The notes under the pieces are model-generated. The model was not told the DNA's origin. It made no database searches and saw only the letters and a list, made by a program, of their open reading frames with translations. From an uncultured Alistipes sp. (GTDB lineage: Bacteria > Bacteroidota > Bacteroidia > Bacteroidales > Rikenellaceae): 64,000 bases of DNA. Where the stretch lies: contig CANQIF010000006.1 in the NCBI GenBank assembly GCA_947623965.1, positions 1 to 64,000 of the forward strand. Reading direction: 5' to 3'. Made by a program: the position numbers and the translations under genes. Below are positions 53,867 to 61,213 of this stretch, piece after piece (position 1 is the stretch's first letter; every line of letters starts with the position of its first letter).

Positions 53867-54328
53867 ATGATCGAATCGCTGCAACAACTTCTGATCGACT
53901 GGGGCTACTGGGGGCTCTTTCTCTCGGCCGCGATCGCCGGCAGCCTGCTGCCTTTCAGCTCCGAGGCCGTTCTGGCCGTGCTCATCGGCATGGGGTTCGA
54001 CCCCATGTGGTGCGTCGCCGCCGCAACGATCGGCAACACGCTGGGCGGCATGATCTGCTACGGCCTCGGCATGCTCGGCAACCGCAACGCGATCCGCCGC
54101 CTCGGCATCACGGAAGAACAGCTGGCCCGCGCCGAACGCTTTCTGGCCGGCCGCGGCGCCGCGATGGCCTTCTTCGCCTTTCTGCCCGTCATCGGCGAAG
54201 CGATCGCCGTCGCACTGGGATTCATGCGCAGCAATATCTGGATCACCGTTTTTTCGATGGCCGCCGGCAAGGCGCTGCGCTATGTGCTGCTGGTGCTCGC
54301 CCTGCAGGGGGTCTTCTCGCTCTTCTGA
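53867..54328 (+). CDS. YqaA/DedA-like VTT-domain membrane protein
   Basis: A 153-aa membrane protein of the SNARE-associated/VTT family, YqaA branch (lipid scramblase-like fold). Features: LPFSSEAVLAVLIG, IGNTLGGMICYGLGM, a hydrophilic middle with ERFLAGRGAAMAFFAFLPVIGEAIAVALGF, and a final hydrophobic helix. It follows the MlaF-like gene by 23 bp, so it probably belongs to the same envelope-lipid operon. Confidence 0.88.
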   Translation: MIESLQQLLIDWGYWGLFLSAAIAGSLLPFSSEAVLAVLIGMGFDPMWCVAAATIGNTLGGMICYGLGMLGNRNAIRRLGITEEQLARAERFLAGRGAAMAFFAFLPVIGEAIAVALGFMRSNIWITVFSMAAGKALRYVLLVLALQGVFSLF

Positions 54329-54354
54329 ACGGGTTTCCGAGGCTGGACGGACGG

Positions 54355-54970
54355 GGCGATCGGGACGCAGCCTGCGGAGAACCGCTCGAAACACGCCGGC
54401 GGGCCGCAGACTGCGGAGCGCTCGCATGTTCGGCAACGAACTGCGGGCCTCCGCCCGACGGAGGCTGCGGCCCGCCAATCGCTACGCGATTGATTCTGCG
54501 CAAAAAGCCCGCAGCCGAGCGGAGGGGCTTGCACGAGCGGACCTGCGGGACGCGAATTGCAGCCCTCCGCCAGGGGGCGGCTGCGGGCTGCCGGTCGCTA
54601 CGCGACCGAGCTCGACACAAAGCACTTCGCAACGAACAGCAGCAAAGGGCGGCTGCGGGCTGCTGCGGTTCCATCCGGAACCGCAAATTCAAGATTCAAT
54701 ATTCAGGATTTACGAACTCGGGGCGCAGCTTGCGAAGGAACCGCACGAGCGGACTTGCGGACGCGAAATGCGGGCTTTCGCGGGGCGAAGCTGCGGCCCG
54801 CTGACCTCTTGCGAGGCCGATACCTACACAAAGTCAGCCCGCATCCGAGCGGACGGGCCTGCGACGTAAAGGAGCAGCCCTCCGCCAGGGGGCGGCTGCG
54901 GGCTGCGGCGCCCTGCGGGCGCAATTCAGAATTCAGAATTCAAAATTCAAGATTCAAAATTACAAAATTG
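54355..54970. repeat. GC-rich palindromic repeat cluster
   Basis: A units near 54361 (truncated), 54405 and 54719 (GAAG variant, followed by GACCTC/GAGGCC), all on the plus strand; B units near 54507 and 54838. Exchangeable hairpins are CAATCGC/GCGATTG, CGGTCGC/GCGACCG, GCGGTTCC/GGAACCGC and CGCCC/GGGCG. The last AT-rich tail ends about 15 bp before the MITE. Confidence 0.85.
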
Positions 54971-54984
54971 GGCTGCAGGCTGCC

Positions 54985-55116
54985 AGGGCAACCGCATCAA
55001 AATTTTTCAAAAAGTCAATATATTGATTATCAAATAGCTTTTCTGCGCATCCATACCTCAAGCAAAATTTGTCATGATTGATTATCGGTCCGTTGTAAAT
55101 TTGATGCGGTTGCCCT
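54985..55116. mobile_element. 132-bp MITE-like element with 17-bp perfect terminal inverted repeats
   Basis: AGGGCAACCGCATCAAA (54985-55001) and its exact reverse complement (55100-55116) bound an AT-rich 98-bp interior with no gene. A related end, GCAACCGTATCAA, occurs at 55341-55353 in the same orientation as the left end. No target duplication is obvious. The parent transposon is not in the window and I do not recognise the family. Confidence 0.75.
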
Positions 55117-55146
55117 GAATAAAAAATAGGGATAACGTAGATATCG

Positions 55147-55258
55147 CTGAAAAATGTTTACTTTTACAATTCTGTCAAAAGTCAGGGATTGCCTTCCGGC
55201 CTTCGGCCTTTAGGCAACCCCTGACAGGAATAAGACTCGGATGGTAAACTTATTTCAG
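55147..55258. other. Large imperfect palindrome (112 bp)
   Basis: Outer arms CTGAAAAATGTTTAC and GTAAACTTATTTCAG match at 13 of 15 positions. The inner arms GTCAGGGATTGCC (55181-55193) and GGCAACCCCTGAC (55213-55225) pair at 12 of 13, with a GGCC-TTC-GGCC tip. The base composition is AT-rich outside and GC-rich at the tip. It may be a second miniature element or a structured RNA; no promoter is evident. The rest of 55259-55379 shows nothing else beyond the partial MITE end. Confidence 0.65.
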
Positions 55259-55379
55259 GAGTAACGACTAATGGAATGGTCTACTTTTACCAGTAATAAT
55301 CATAAACCCAAGTCAACCTAATTCAAGAGAACACACGAGCGCAACCGTATCAAGACAACAGAGAGACCGCCTGAACTTA

Positions 55380-55712
55380 TCAGATAGTCTCGTCGACGAT
55401 TTCGCTGTCGGGAGCGTTTCGCTTAACCGAAGCGATGCCATTCTCGCAGGCGGCATTGCCCGAATACATCTCGCTCTTGCCGATGATCTGGCCGTTCGCG
55501 GCGGTTAGCGTGAAGTAAGGCGAACCGTCTTTGGCAACCTTGCGGTCGAAGCGGGCGTCATCCAGGGCATTTTTCTTCACCGACTCGATGCCGTTCAGGC
55601 AGGAAGCTTTTGTCTTGTATCCTTCGCTAACGAGGATCACCTGACCGTTGGTGGCCTTGAGGTTGAACTGAAATTCGCCATTTTTACGGATGGTAATTAC
55701 AAATTTTCCCAT
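55380..55712 (-). CDS. YegP-family protein (tandem DUF1508)
   Basis: A 110-aa small soluble protein made of two DUF1508 repeats: GKFVITIRKNGEFQFNLKATNGQVI with NGIESVKKNA (1-50), then GSPYFTLTAANGQIIGKSEMY with NGIASVKRNA (60-105). Members are stress- or defence-associated in some bacteria, but the molecular function is unknown. It is flanked by mobile-element debris on both sides. Minus-strand TTTG, 20 nt, TAACTTTC at about 55752-55783 is a plausible promoter with one mismatch. Confidence 0.9.
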   Translation of the reverse strand: MGKFVITIRKNGEFQFNLKATNGQVILVSEGYKTKASCLNGIESVKKNALDDARFDRKVAKDGSPYFTLTAANGQIIGKSEMYSGNAACENGIASVKRNAPDSEIVDETI

Positions 55713-55805
55713 AGTGTTTAAAGTTTAAGTAGTTATACGCTGGAAAGTTAACAATTTTCTTCCGAATCGCCAAAAAAACAGGCGAAAATACCATGGCACC
55801 TACTC

Positions 55806-55977
55806 TCAACCAGCAAATGCAAAATTAGGAAAAAGTTTGTAAAATTCTTTTAATGGCGTGGAGAAGTTGATTTTTTCTCTTGGACGTCGATTAAGTTTAT
55901 GTTGTACCCGCTTTACCTCCCGATCAGAGACCAGGCGAACGTCCGTTCCTTTTGGGAAGTATTGTCTGATCAGGTCA
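55806..55977 (-). pseudogene. IS30-family transposase remnant (C-terminal end only)
   Basis: Reading the minus strand from about 55974 to a stop at 55806-55808 gives LIRQYFPKGTDVRLVSD, then REVKRVQHKLNRRPREKINF and STPLKEFY. This is the conserved C-terminal end of IS30 transposases (GLIRQYFPKGTD; LNxRPRK). About 55 residues remain of more than 300. The upstream break coincides with the start of a repeat cluster at about 55978, so the repeat appears to have replaced or truncated the IS. Confidence 0.8.
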
Positions 55978-56210
55978 ACCTGCGGAGCGCACGCACGAGC
56001 GGACCTGCGGAACGCGAAGATGCAGCCCTCCGCCCGGGGCGGCTGCGGGCCGCGGCGGTTCCATCCGGAACCGCAAATTCAATATTCAGAATTACAAACT
56101 CGGGCTGCAGCCTGCGAAAGGCACGCCAGCGACGTCAAGGAGCTGCGGGCCTTCGCCGCCGGAGGCTGCGGCCCGCCGATCCCTGCGGGATCGAATCCGA
56201 CGGCAAAGCC
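55978..56210. repeat. GC-rich palindromic repeat cluster
   Basis: A truncated A unit (from CCTGCGGAGCGC) fused to B-type 3' half, then a full A unit at 56101 with P2 = GCGAAAGG/CCTTCGC and the hairpin GATCCC/GGGATC. The cluster abuts the IS30 remnant directly. Confidence 0.85.
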
Positions 56211-56231
56211 CTCTACTCCCACCAGTCGCAC

Positions 56232-56270
56232 AAAAAAGCGGGGCGCACTCCTGAAAAAGAGCGCGCCCCG
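56232..56270 (-). terminator. Terminator of the first M3 peptidase gene
   Basis: CGGGGCGCACTC (56239-56250) and GAGCGCGCCCCG (56259-56270) pair with one mismatch. The A6 at 56232-56237 gives a T-tract on the minus strand. Confidence 0.85.
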
Positions 56271-56298
56271 ACTGTAAAAATCCTTCCAAAAAAGGCCG

Positions 56299-58419
56299 CT
56301 ATTCGCCGCCGAGCTGCATCTTGTCGATAAGAGCCTTCGTCGAGGGCTTGTGGCCGCGGAAGCGGACGTAGAGCGTCATCGGATGCTCCGAGCCGCCCTT
56401 CGAGAGGATGTTCTCGCGGAACGACCCCGACACCTCGCGGTTGAAGATTCCCTTCTCCTTGAAGAGCGAGAAAGCATCGGCTTCGAGCACCTCGGCCCAC
56501 TTGTAGCCATAGTAGCCGGCAGCGTATCCGCCCGAGAAGATGTGCGTGAAGGCGGGGCTCATCGCCGTACCCTCCACGACGGGCAGCACCTGGGCCTCGG
56601 CCATCGCCTGCCGTTCGAAAGCGGCGATATCCCCTTCGAAGGGCTGTTCGATCGTATGCCAGGCCATATCCGTCAGACCGAACGAGAGCTGCCGCACATT
56701 GGCGTAGGCAGCTAAGTAGTTCTTGGCGGCAACGATGCGTTCGACGAGCTCGGCCGGCATCGGCTCTCCCGTCTCGTAGTGGACGGCCCACAGGTCGAGG
56801 AACTCCTTCTCGGTCGCCCAGTTCTCCATAAGCTGCGAGGGAAGCTCGACGAAATCGCGGTAAACAGAGGTCCCGGTCTGCGATGCGAACTCGCCCTCGC
56901 CCAGCATACCGTGCAGCGCGTGGCCGAACTCGTGCAGGAAGGTCTCGACCTCGTCGAAGGTAAGCAGCGAGGGCTTCGTATCGGTCGGTTTCGAGAAGTT
57001 CATCACCAGCGAGACGAGCGGCCTCGTCTCCACGCCGTTCTCGATCTTCGAGCTGCGGAACTCGGTCATCCAGGCGCCGGCGCGTTTCGAGGCGCGGGGG
57101 TGGAAGTCGAGGTAGAGCACCGCCATGAAGCGTCCCTTTTCATCCGTTACGTCGTAGGCCGTCACCTCGGGGTGGTAGACCTCGATCGCAGGGTTGGGCG
57201 TGAAATTCAGCCCGTAGAGCTTGTTGGCCAGCAGGAAGGCCCCCTTCCGGACATTTTCGAGTTTGAAGTAGGGCTTCACGGCCTCATCGTTCAAGGCATA
57301 TTCGGCCTCCTTGTACTTTTCGCTGTAGTAGGCCCAGTCCCAAGGCATCAGCGCCCCCTCGAAACCGAGCGTGGCGGCATAGTCGTTCACCTTGCGGTAG
57401 TCGGCATCCGCATACTCCTTCGTCGCCGCGAGCAGCTCGTCGAGGAAGCCGAGGACGGTCTCCCGGTTTTCGGCCATGCGGCGTTCGAGCACGTAATCGG
57501 CATAGGTGTCGTAGCCGAGCAGGTTGGCGATCCGAAGGCGCGTATTGACGATGCCGCGGACCGTCTCCGTATTGTCCGACTCGCCGCCCAGCGCCCGGGA
57601 GTTGTAGGCGCGCCACAGCTGCTCCTTGAGCGCGCGGTTCGACGAATAGGTGAGGAACGGCACGTAGCTCGGCGCCTGCAGCGTCACGACCCAGCCCTGC
57701 AGAGCGCGGGCGCGGGCCTCGGCGGCCATCCCCTCCTTCACGAAGTCGGGCAGCTCGGCCACCTGCTTCGGGTCGGTGATATGCAGCGTAAAGGCGTTCG
57801 TGGCGGCCAGGGCATTCCGGCCGAAACGGAGCGTCAGGGCCGAGAGGTCGTTCGAATAGGTGCGGTAGAGCGCTTTCTCCTCGTCGGAGAGGGCGGCGCC
57901 GTTGCGCGTGAAGCTCCGGTAAGTGTCTTCGAGCAGCTTCTTCTCGGGAGCCGAAAGGCCGAGCCCCGGATGCTCGTAGACCGCCTCTACACGGGCGAAA
58001 AGGACGGGATTGAGCGAAATATCGTTGCTCAACTCGGTGAGTTTCGGCTGCAGACGCTGCGCGATTTGCTCCATCTCCTCCGACGCATCGGCCTCCATCA
58101 GGTTGTAGAAGATTCCCTCGATGCGCGCCAGCAGCTGGCCGTGACGCTCCAGCGCCAGAATCGTATTGCCGAAGGTCGGCTTGTCGGGATTGTTCACGAT
58201 CGCATCGAGCTCGGCGCGCGCGCAGGCGATCGCCGCATCGACGGCGGGTTCGAAGTGTTCGAGTCTGATTGCCGAAAAAGGAGGCGTCGCATGGGGCGTC
58301 CGCCACTCGGCGAGCAGCGGATTGGTCGTATCCAGCTCGGGATACTGCACCGCGGGCAGGTTGCGGTCCACGCACGAGGCGGCCGCCAGAGAGAGTGCCA
58401 TAAGAATAATTTTTTTCAT
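56299..58419 (-). CDS. M3-family zinc metallopeptidase, lipoprotein (Dcp-like) 1
   Basis: A 706-aa thimet-oligopeptidase-family enzyme that would trim oligopeptides or dipeptides in the periplasm. It has a lipoprotein signal (AAASC, Cys16). The zinc site HEFGH lies at 496-500 inside VETFLHEFGHALHGML, with the downstream ligand glutamate in the following helices (DFVELPSQLMENWA). Length fits peptidyl-dipeptidase Dcp (about 680-710 aa). A paralogue lies directly upstream, separated by a repeat cluster. Confidence 0.93.
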   Translation of the reverse strand: MKKIILMALSLAAASCVDRNLPAVQYPELDTTNPLLAEWRTPHATPPFSAIRLEHFEPAVDAAIACARAELDAIVNNPDKPTFGNTILALERHGQLLARIEGIFYNLMEADASEEMEQIAQRLQPKLTELSNDISLNPVLFARVEAVYEHPGLGLSAPEKKLLEDTYRSFTRNGAALSDEEKALYRTYSNDLSALTLRFGRNALAATNAFTLHITDPKQVAELPDFVKEGMAAEARARALQGWVVTLQAPSYVPFLTYSSNRALKEQLWRAYNSRALGGESDNTETVRGIVNTRLRIANLLGYDTYADYVLERRMAENRETVLGFLDELLAATKEYADADYRKVNDYAATLGFEGALMPWDWAYYSEKYKEAEYALNDEAVKPYFKLENVRKGAFLLANKLYGLNFTPNPAIEVYHPEVTAYDVTDEKGRFMAVLYLDFHPRASKRAGAWMTEFRSSKIENGVETRPLVSLVMNFSKPTDTKPSLLTFDEVETFLHEFGHALHGMLGEGEFASQTGTSVYRDFVELPSQLMENWATEKEFLDLWAVHYETGEPMPAELVERIVAAKNYLAAYANVRQLSFGLTDMAWHTIEQPFEGDIAAFERQAMAEAQVLPVVEGTAMSPAFTHIFSGGYAAGYYGYKWAEVLEADAFSLFKEKGIFNREVSGSFRENILSKGGSEHPMTLYVRFRGHKPSTKALIDKMQLGGE

Positions 58420-58494
58420 CTCGTTAATTGGGTTATGTTCGGTTTCTTCGTTTTATCATTTGGCCGCTGCTGCAGGGTTGGCTGCAGGGCGGGA

Positions 58495-58765
58495 CATGTT
58501 CGGGCTGCAGCCTGCGAAGGGCGCAAAAGCGGACCTTCGGGACGCGAATTGCGGGCCTTCGCCGCCGGGAGGCTGCGGCCCGTTGCGCCCTGCGGGTGCA
58601 AATTCATGATTCAAAATTCAATATTCAAAATTAGCCGCAGCGTCAAACCTCGGAGCCTGCCCGCAGCCGAGCGGACGGGCCTGCTTTCGAGCAGCGCGAG
58701 ATTGCAGCCCTTCGCCCGGGGGCGGCTGCGGGCTGCCGGTCGCTGCGCGACCGCATGTTCCAGCA
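58495..58765. repeat. GC-rich palindromic repeat cluster between M3 paralogues
   Basis: One A unit at about 58500 (P2 = GCGAAGG/CCTTCGC with a GGAGGCT P1 arm, a mixed variant), a B unit at about 58660 with the CTGCT-TTCG-AGCAG tip, an AT-rich tail near 58600-58632, and the CGGTCGC/GCGACCG hairpin. Nothing else is seen in 58420-58811. Confidence 0.85.
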
Positions 58766-58811
58766 GGCACTTCCTCAATCAACCGGGAAGCTGTCGCCCC
58801 TCTCTCCCGAA

Positions 58812-60980
58812 CTACTCCGTCGCCGGCCCCTTCGGCTCTTCCGTCCCCTCCGGCTCCGTCGTCTCCTCCTCCGGCTCGGGAGCGATCAGGCCGCGTGCGA
58901 GCAGCATCGCCCGCTTGTCGGGCTCCTTGCCGCGGAAAGCGCGGTAGAGGGTCATGCCATCCTTCGAACCGCCACTCTCGAGCAGCGTGCGGAACCGTCC
59001 GGCGACCTCGCGGTTGAAAATGTCGCCGCTCTCGCGGAAGGCCTCGAAAGCATCCTTGTCGAGCACCTCGGCCCACGTGTAGAAGTAGTAACCGGCCGAG
59101 TAGCCGCCGTCGAAAATGTGGCTGAAGTAGGGATAGTGGTAGCGCGGCTCGATCTCGCGGGGCATGCCCCGCCGGCCGTAGAGGGCCTCGTGTTCGAAGG
59201 CCATCGGGTCGAATGGCTTGTACTCGGTGATCGAGTGGATGTCCAGATCGGAGAGCGAGGCGGCGATGAGCTCCGTCGTATTGAAGCCCTGGTTGAAGAG
59301 CTCGCTGCGCCGCAGCTTCTCGACAAGTGCATCGGGGATCACCTCGCCCGTGCGGTAGTGGACGGCATAGTGCTTGAGCATCTCGGGATGGAAGGCCCAG
59401 TTCTCCATTACCTGCGACGGCAGCTCGACGAAGTCGCCCTCGACCTCCGAGAGGCCGCGGTACTTCACGTCGTGGAGCAGGAAGTGGAGTGCATGACCGA
59501 ACTCGTGGAAAAGGGTCTCGGTCTCGTCGAGCGTCAGCAGCGCGGGGGTCGTGGCCGTCGGACGCGTGAAGTTGCAGACGATCGAAACCACGGGGGCGAC
59601 CCGCTTGCCATCGACATAGCGCTGCTCGACGTAGTTGCCGCACCAGGCCCCCTGCCCCTTGCCGTCGCGCGGGTGGAAGTCGAAGTAGAGGACGCCGAGG
59701 TGCGAGTTGTCGCTGTCGAGCACCTCATAGGCGCTCACCTCCTCGTGGTAGACCGGGACGACGATCGGCCGGAACGTGAGGCCGTAGAGGCGGTTGGCGA
59801 GGAAGAAGACGCCGCCGCGCACATTCTCCAAGGAGAAATAGGGGCTCAGCATCGCCTCGTCGATCGCATAGTCGCGCTTGCGGACCTTCTCGGCGTAGTA
59901 CCACCAGTCCCACGGCTCGAACCGTCCGTCGGGCACATCCGCCGCGAAGAGGCTCTGCATGGCGGCCAACTCCTCGCGGGCACGGGCGACGGCCGGGGTC
60001 CAGATCTCCTCGAGAAGCCGGTAGACCGCCGCCGTCGAACCCGCCATCTCGTCCGCCACGACGTAGTCGGCATAGCTCGCATAGCCCAGCAGGTGGGCCT
60101 TCTCGGTGCGCAGCCGGATAAAGTCGTTGACCAACTGTTTGTTGTCGTTCGCATCGCCGTTGTTGCAGCGATTCAGATACCCCTTGTAGAGCCGCTCGCG
60201 CAGGTCGCGCCGCGACGAATAGGTCAGGAAAGGCAGCAGGCTGGGTTTGTGAAGCGTGAAGAGGTATTTGCCGCTGCGGCCCGCTGCCGCAGCCTTCTCG
60301 CGCGCCTGGTCGCGCACGCCCGCCGGCAGTCCGTCGAGGTCCTTGCCTTCGAGTTCGAGCTCGAAGGCGTTGTTCTCGGCCAGCAGGTGCTGTCCGAACT
60401 GCACGGAGATGTTCGAGAGCTCCTCGTTGATCGCCTGAAGGCGCTCCTTCTTCTCCGCGTCGAGCAGCGCGCCCGCGCGGACAAAACCGTCGTAGGTCTT
60501 CTGCAGCAGCCGCAGCTGTTCGGCATCGAGCCCGAGCTCCGAACGGCGGTCGTAGAGGTTCCGGATGCGGGCGAAGAGGGCCTCGTTCATCCCGATCCGG
60601 TCGTTGTGCACGGTCAGCATCGGCATCACTTCGACTTCGACGCGCTGCAGCGCCTCGTTGGTGTCGGCGGCCGACAGCATGCCGAAGAGGAGCGCCGTCC
60701 GTTCGAGCAGAAGCCCCGCCCCGTCGTAGGCGAGCAGCGTATTCTCGAAGGTCGGCGCCTCGGGATTGGCCGTGATGGCCTCGATCTCGGCCTCGTGACG
60801 GGCCATCGCCTCCTCGAAGGCGGGACGGAAATGTTCGGGCCGGATCCGGTCGAAGGGGGGCACGCCGTAGGGGGTCTCCCAGGCTTCGAGCAGCGGATTC
60901 TCCGAAGATTGACGAGTGTTTCGACACGACAGATTCATCATGCAGAGAAAAAACGTAAATAGAAAGACAATGCGTTTCAT
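58812..60980 (-). CDS. M3-family zinc metallopeptidase, lipoprotein (Dcp-like) 2
   Basis: A 722-aa paralogue of the neighbouring M3 peptidase, with a lipoprotein signal (MMNLSC, Cys19). Zinc site HEFGH is at 492-496 (TETLFHEFGHALHFLL), with the DFVELPSQVMENWA segment after it. The last 25 residues are Glu/Pro/Thr-rich (EPEEETTEPEGTEEPKG), absent from the other copy. The two copies are clearly diverged, so the duplication is old. Their specificities cannot be told apart from sequence. Confidence 0.93.
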   Translation of the reverse strand: MKRIVFLFTFFLCMMNLSCRNTRQSSENPLLEAWETPYGVPPFDRIRPEHFRPAFEEAMARHEAEIEAITANPEAPTFENTLLAYDGAGLLLERTALLFGMLSAADTNEALQRVEVEVMPMLTVHNDRIGMNEALFARIRNLYDRRSELGLDAEQLRLLQKTYDGFVRAGALLDAEKKERLQAINEELSNISVQFGQHLLAENNAFELELEGKDLDGLPAGVRDQAREKAAAAGRSGKYLFTLHKPSLLPFLTYSSRRDLRERLYKGYLNRCNNGDANDNKQLVNDFIRLRTEKAHLLGYASYADYVVADEMAGSTAAVYRLLEEIWTPAVARAREELAAMQSLFAADVPDGRFEPWDWWYYAEKVRKRDYAIDEAMLSPYFSLENVRGGVFFLANRLYGLTFRPIVVPVYHEEVSAYEVLDSDNSHLGVLYFDFHPRDGKGQGAWCGNYVEQRYVDGKRVAPVVSIVCNFTRPTATTPALLTLDETETLFHEFGHALHFLLHDVKYRGLSEVEGDFVELPSQVMENWAFHPEMLKHYAVHYRTGEVIPDALVEKLRRSELFNQGFNTTELIAASLSDLDIHSITEYKPFDPMAFEHEALYGRRGMPREIEPRYHYPYFSHIFDGGYSAGYYFYTWAEVLDKDAFEAFRESGDIFNREVAGRFRTLLESGGSKDGMTLYRAFRGKEPDKRAMLLARGLIAPEPEEETTEPEGTEEPKGPATE

Positions 60981-61213
60981 ACGGTATTTTTTGTAACTTT
61001 GGAAGATACTTATACCTCTTTAAGCATAGGAGGTTTAGAAGAATGATAGAAATTTGGGTAACAAATTAGCAACCAAGTCTATTTCTGTGCTTTGCTGTTG
61101 GTTACTTAACTAAATCACTCATCTTGATGCAAAAGTAGCAATAAAATCATATTTGCGAAAATAGCGCTGATAAAAAACAACCACATAAATCTTTGTCAGT
61201 GTTATAAAAGGTA

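Noticed and set aside
18095..58765. Many 60-200 codon frames inside the palindromic clusters
   Set aside because: The same peptides recur wherever a cluster occurs and in several frames, as expected from repeated non-coding DNA.
12810..58765. Palindromic clusters read as a CRISPR array or as integron attC sites
   Set aside because: There are no regularly spaced unique spacers and no cas genes. The genes between clusters are core chromosomal genes in their own operons, not cassettes, and there is no integron integrase of the attC-specific type.
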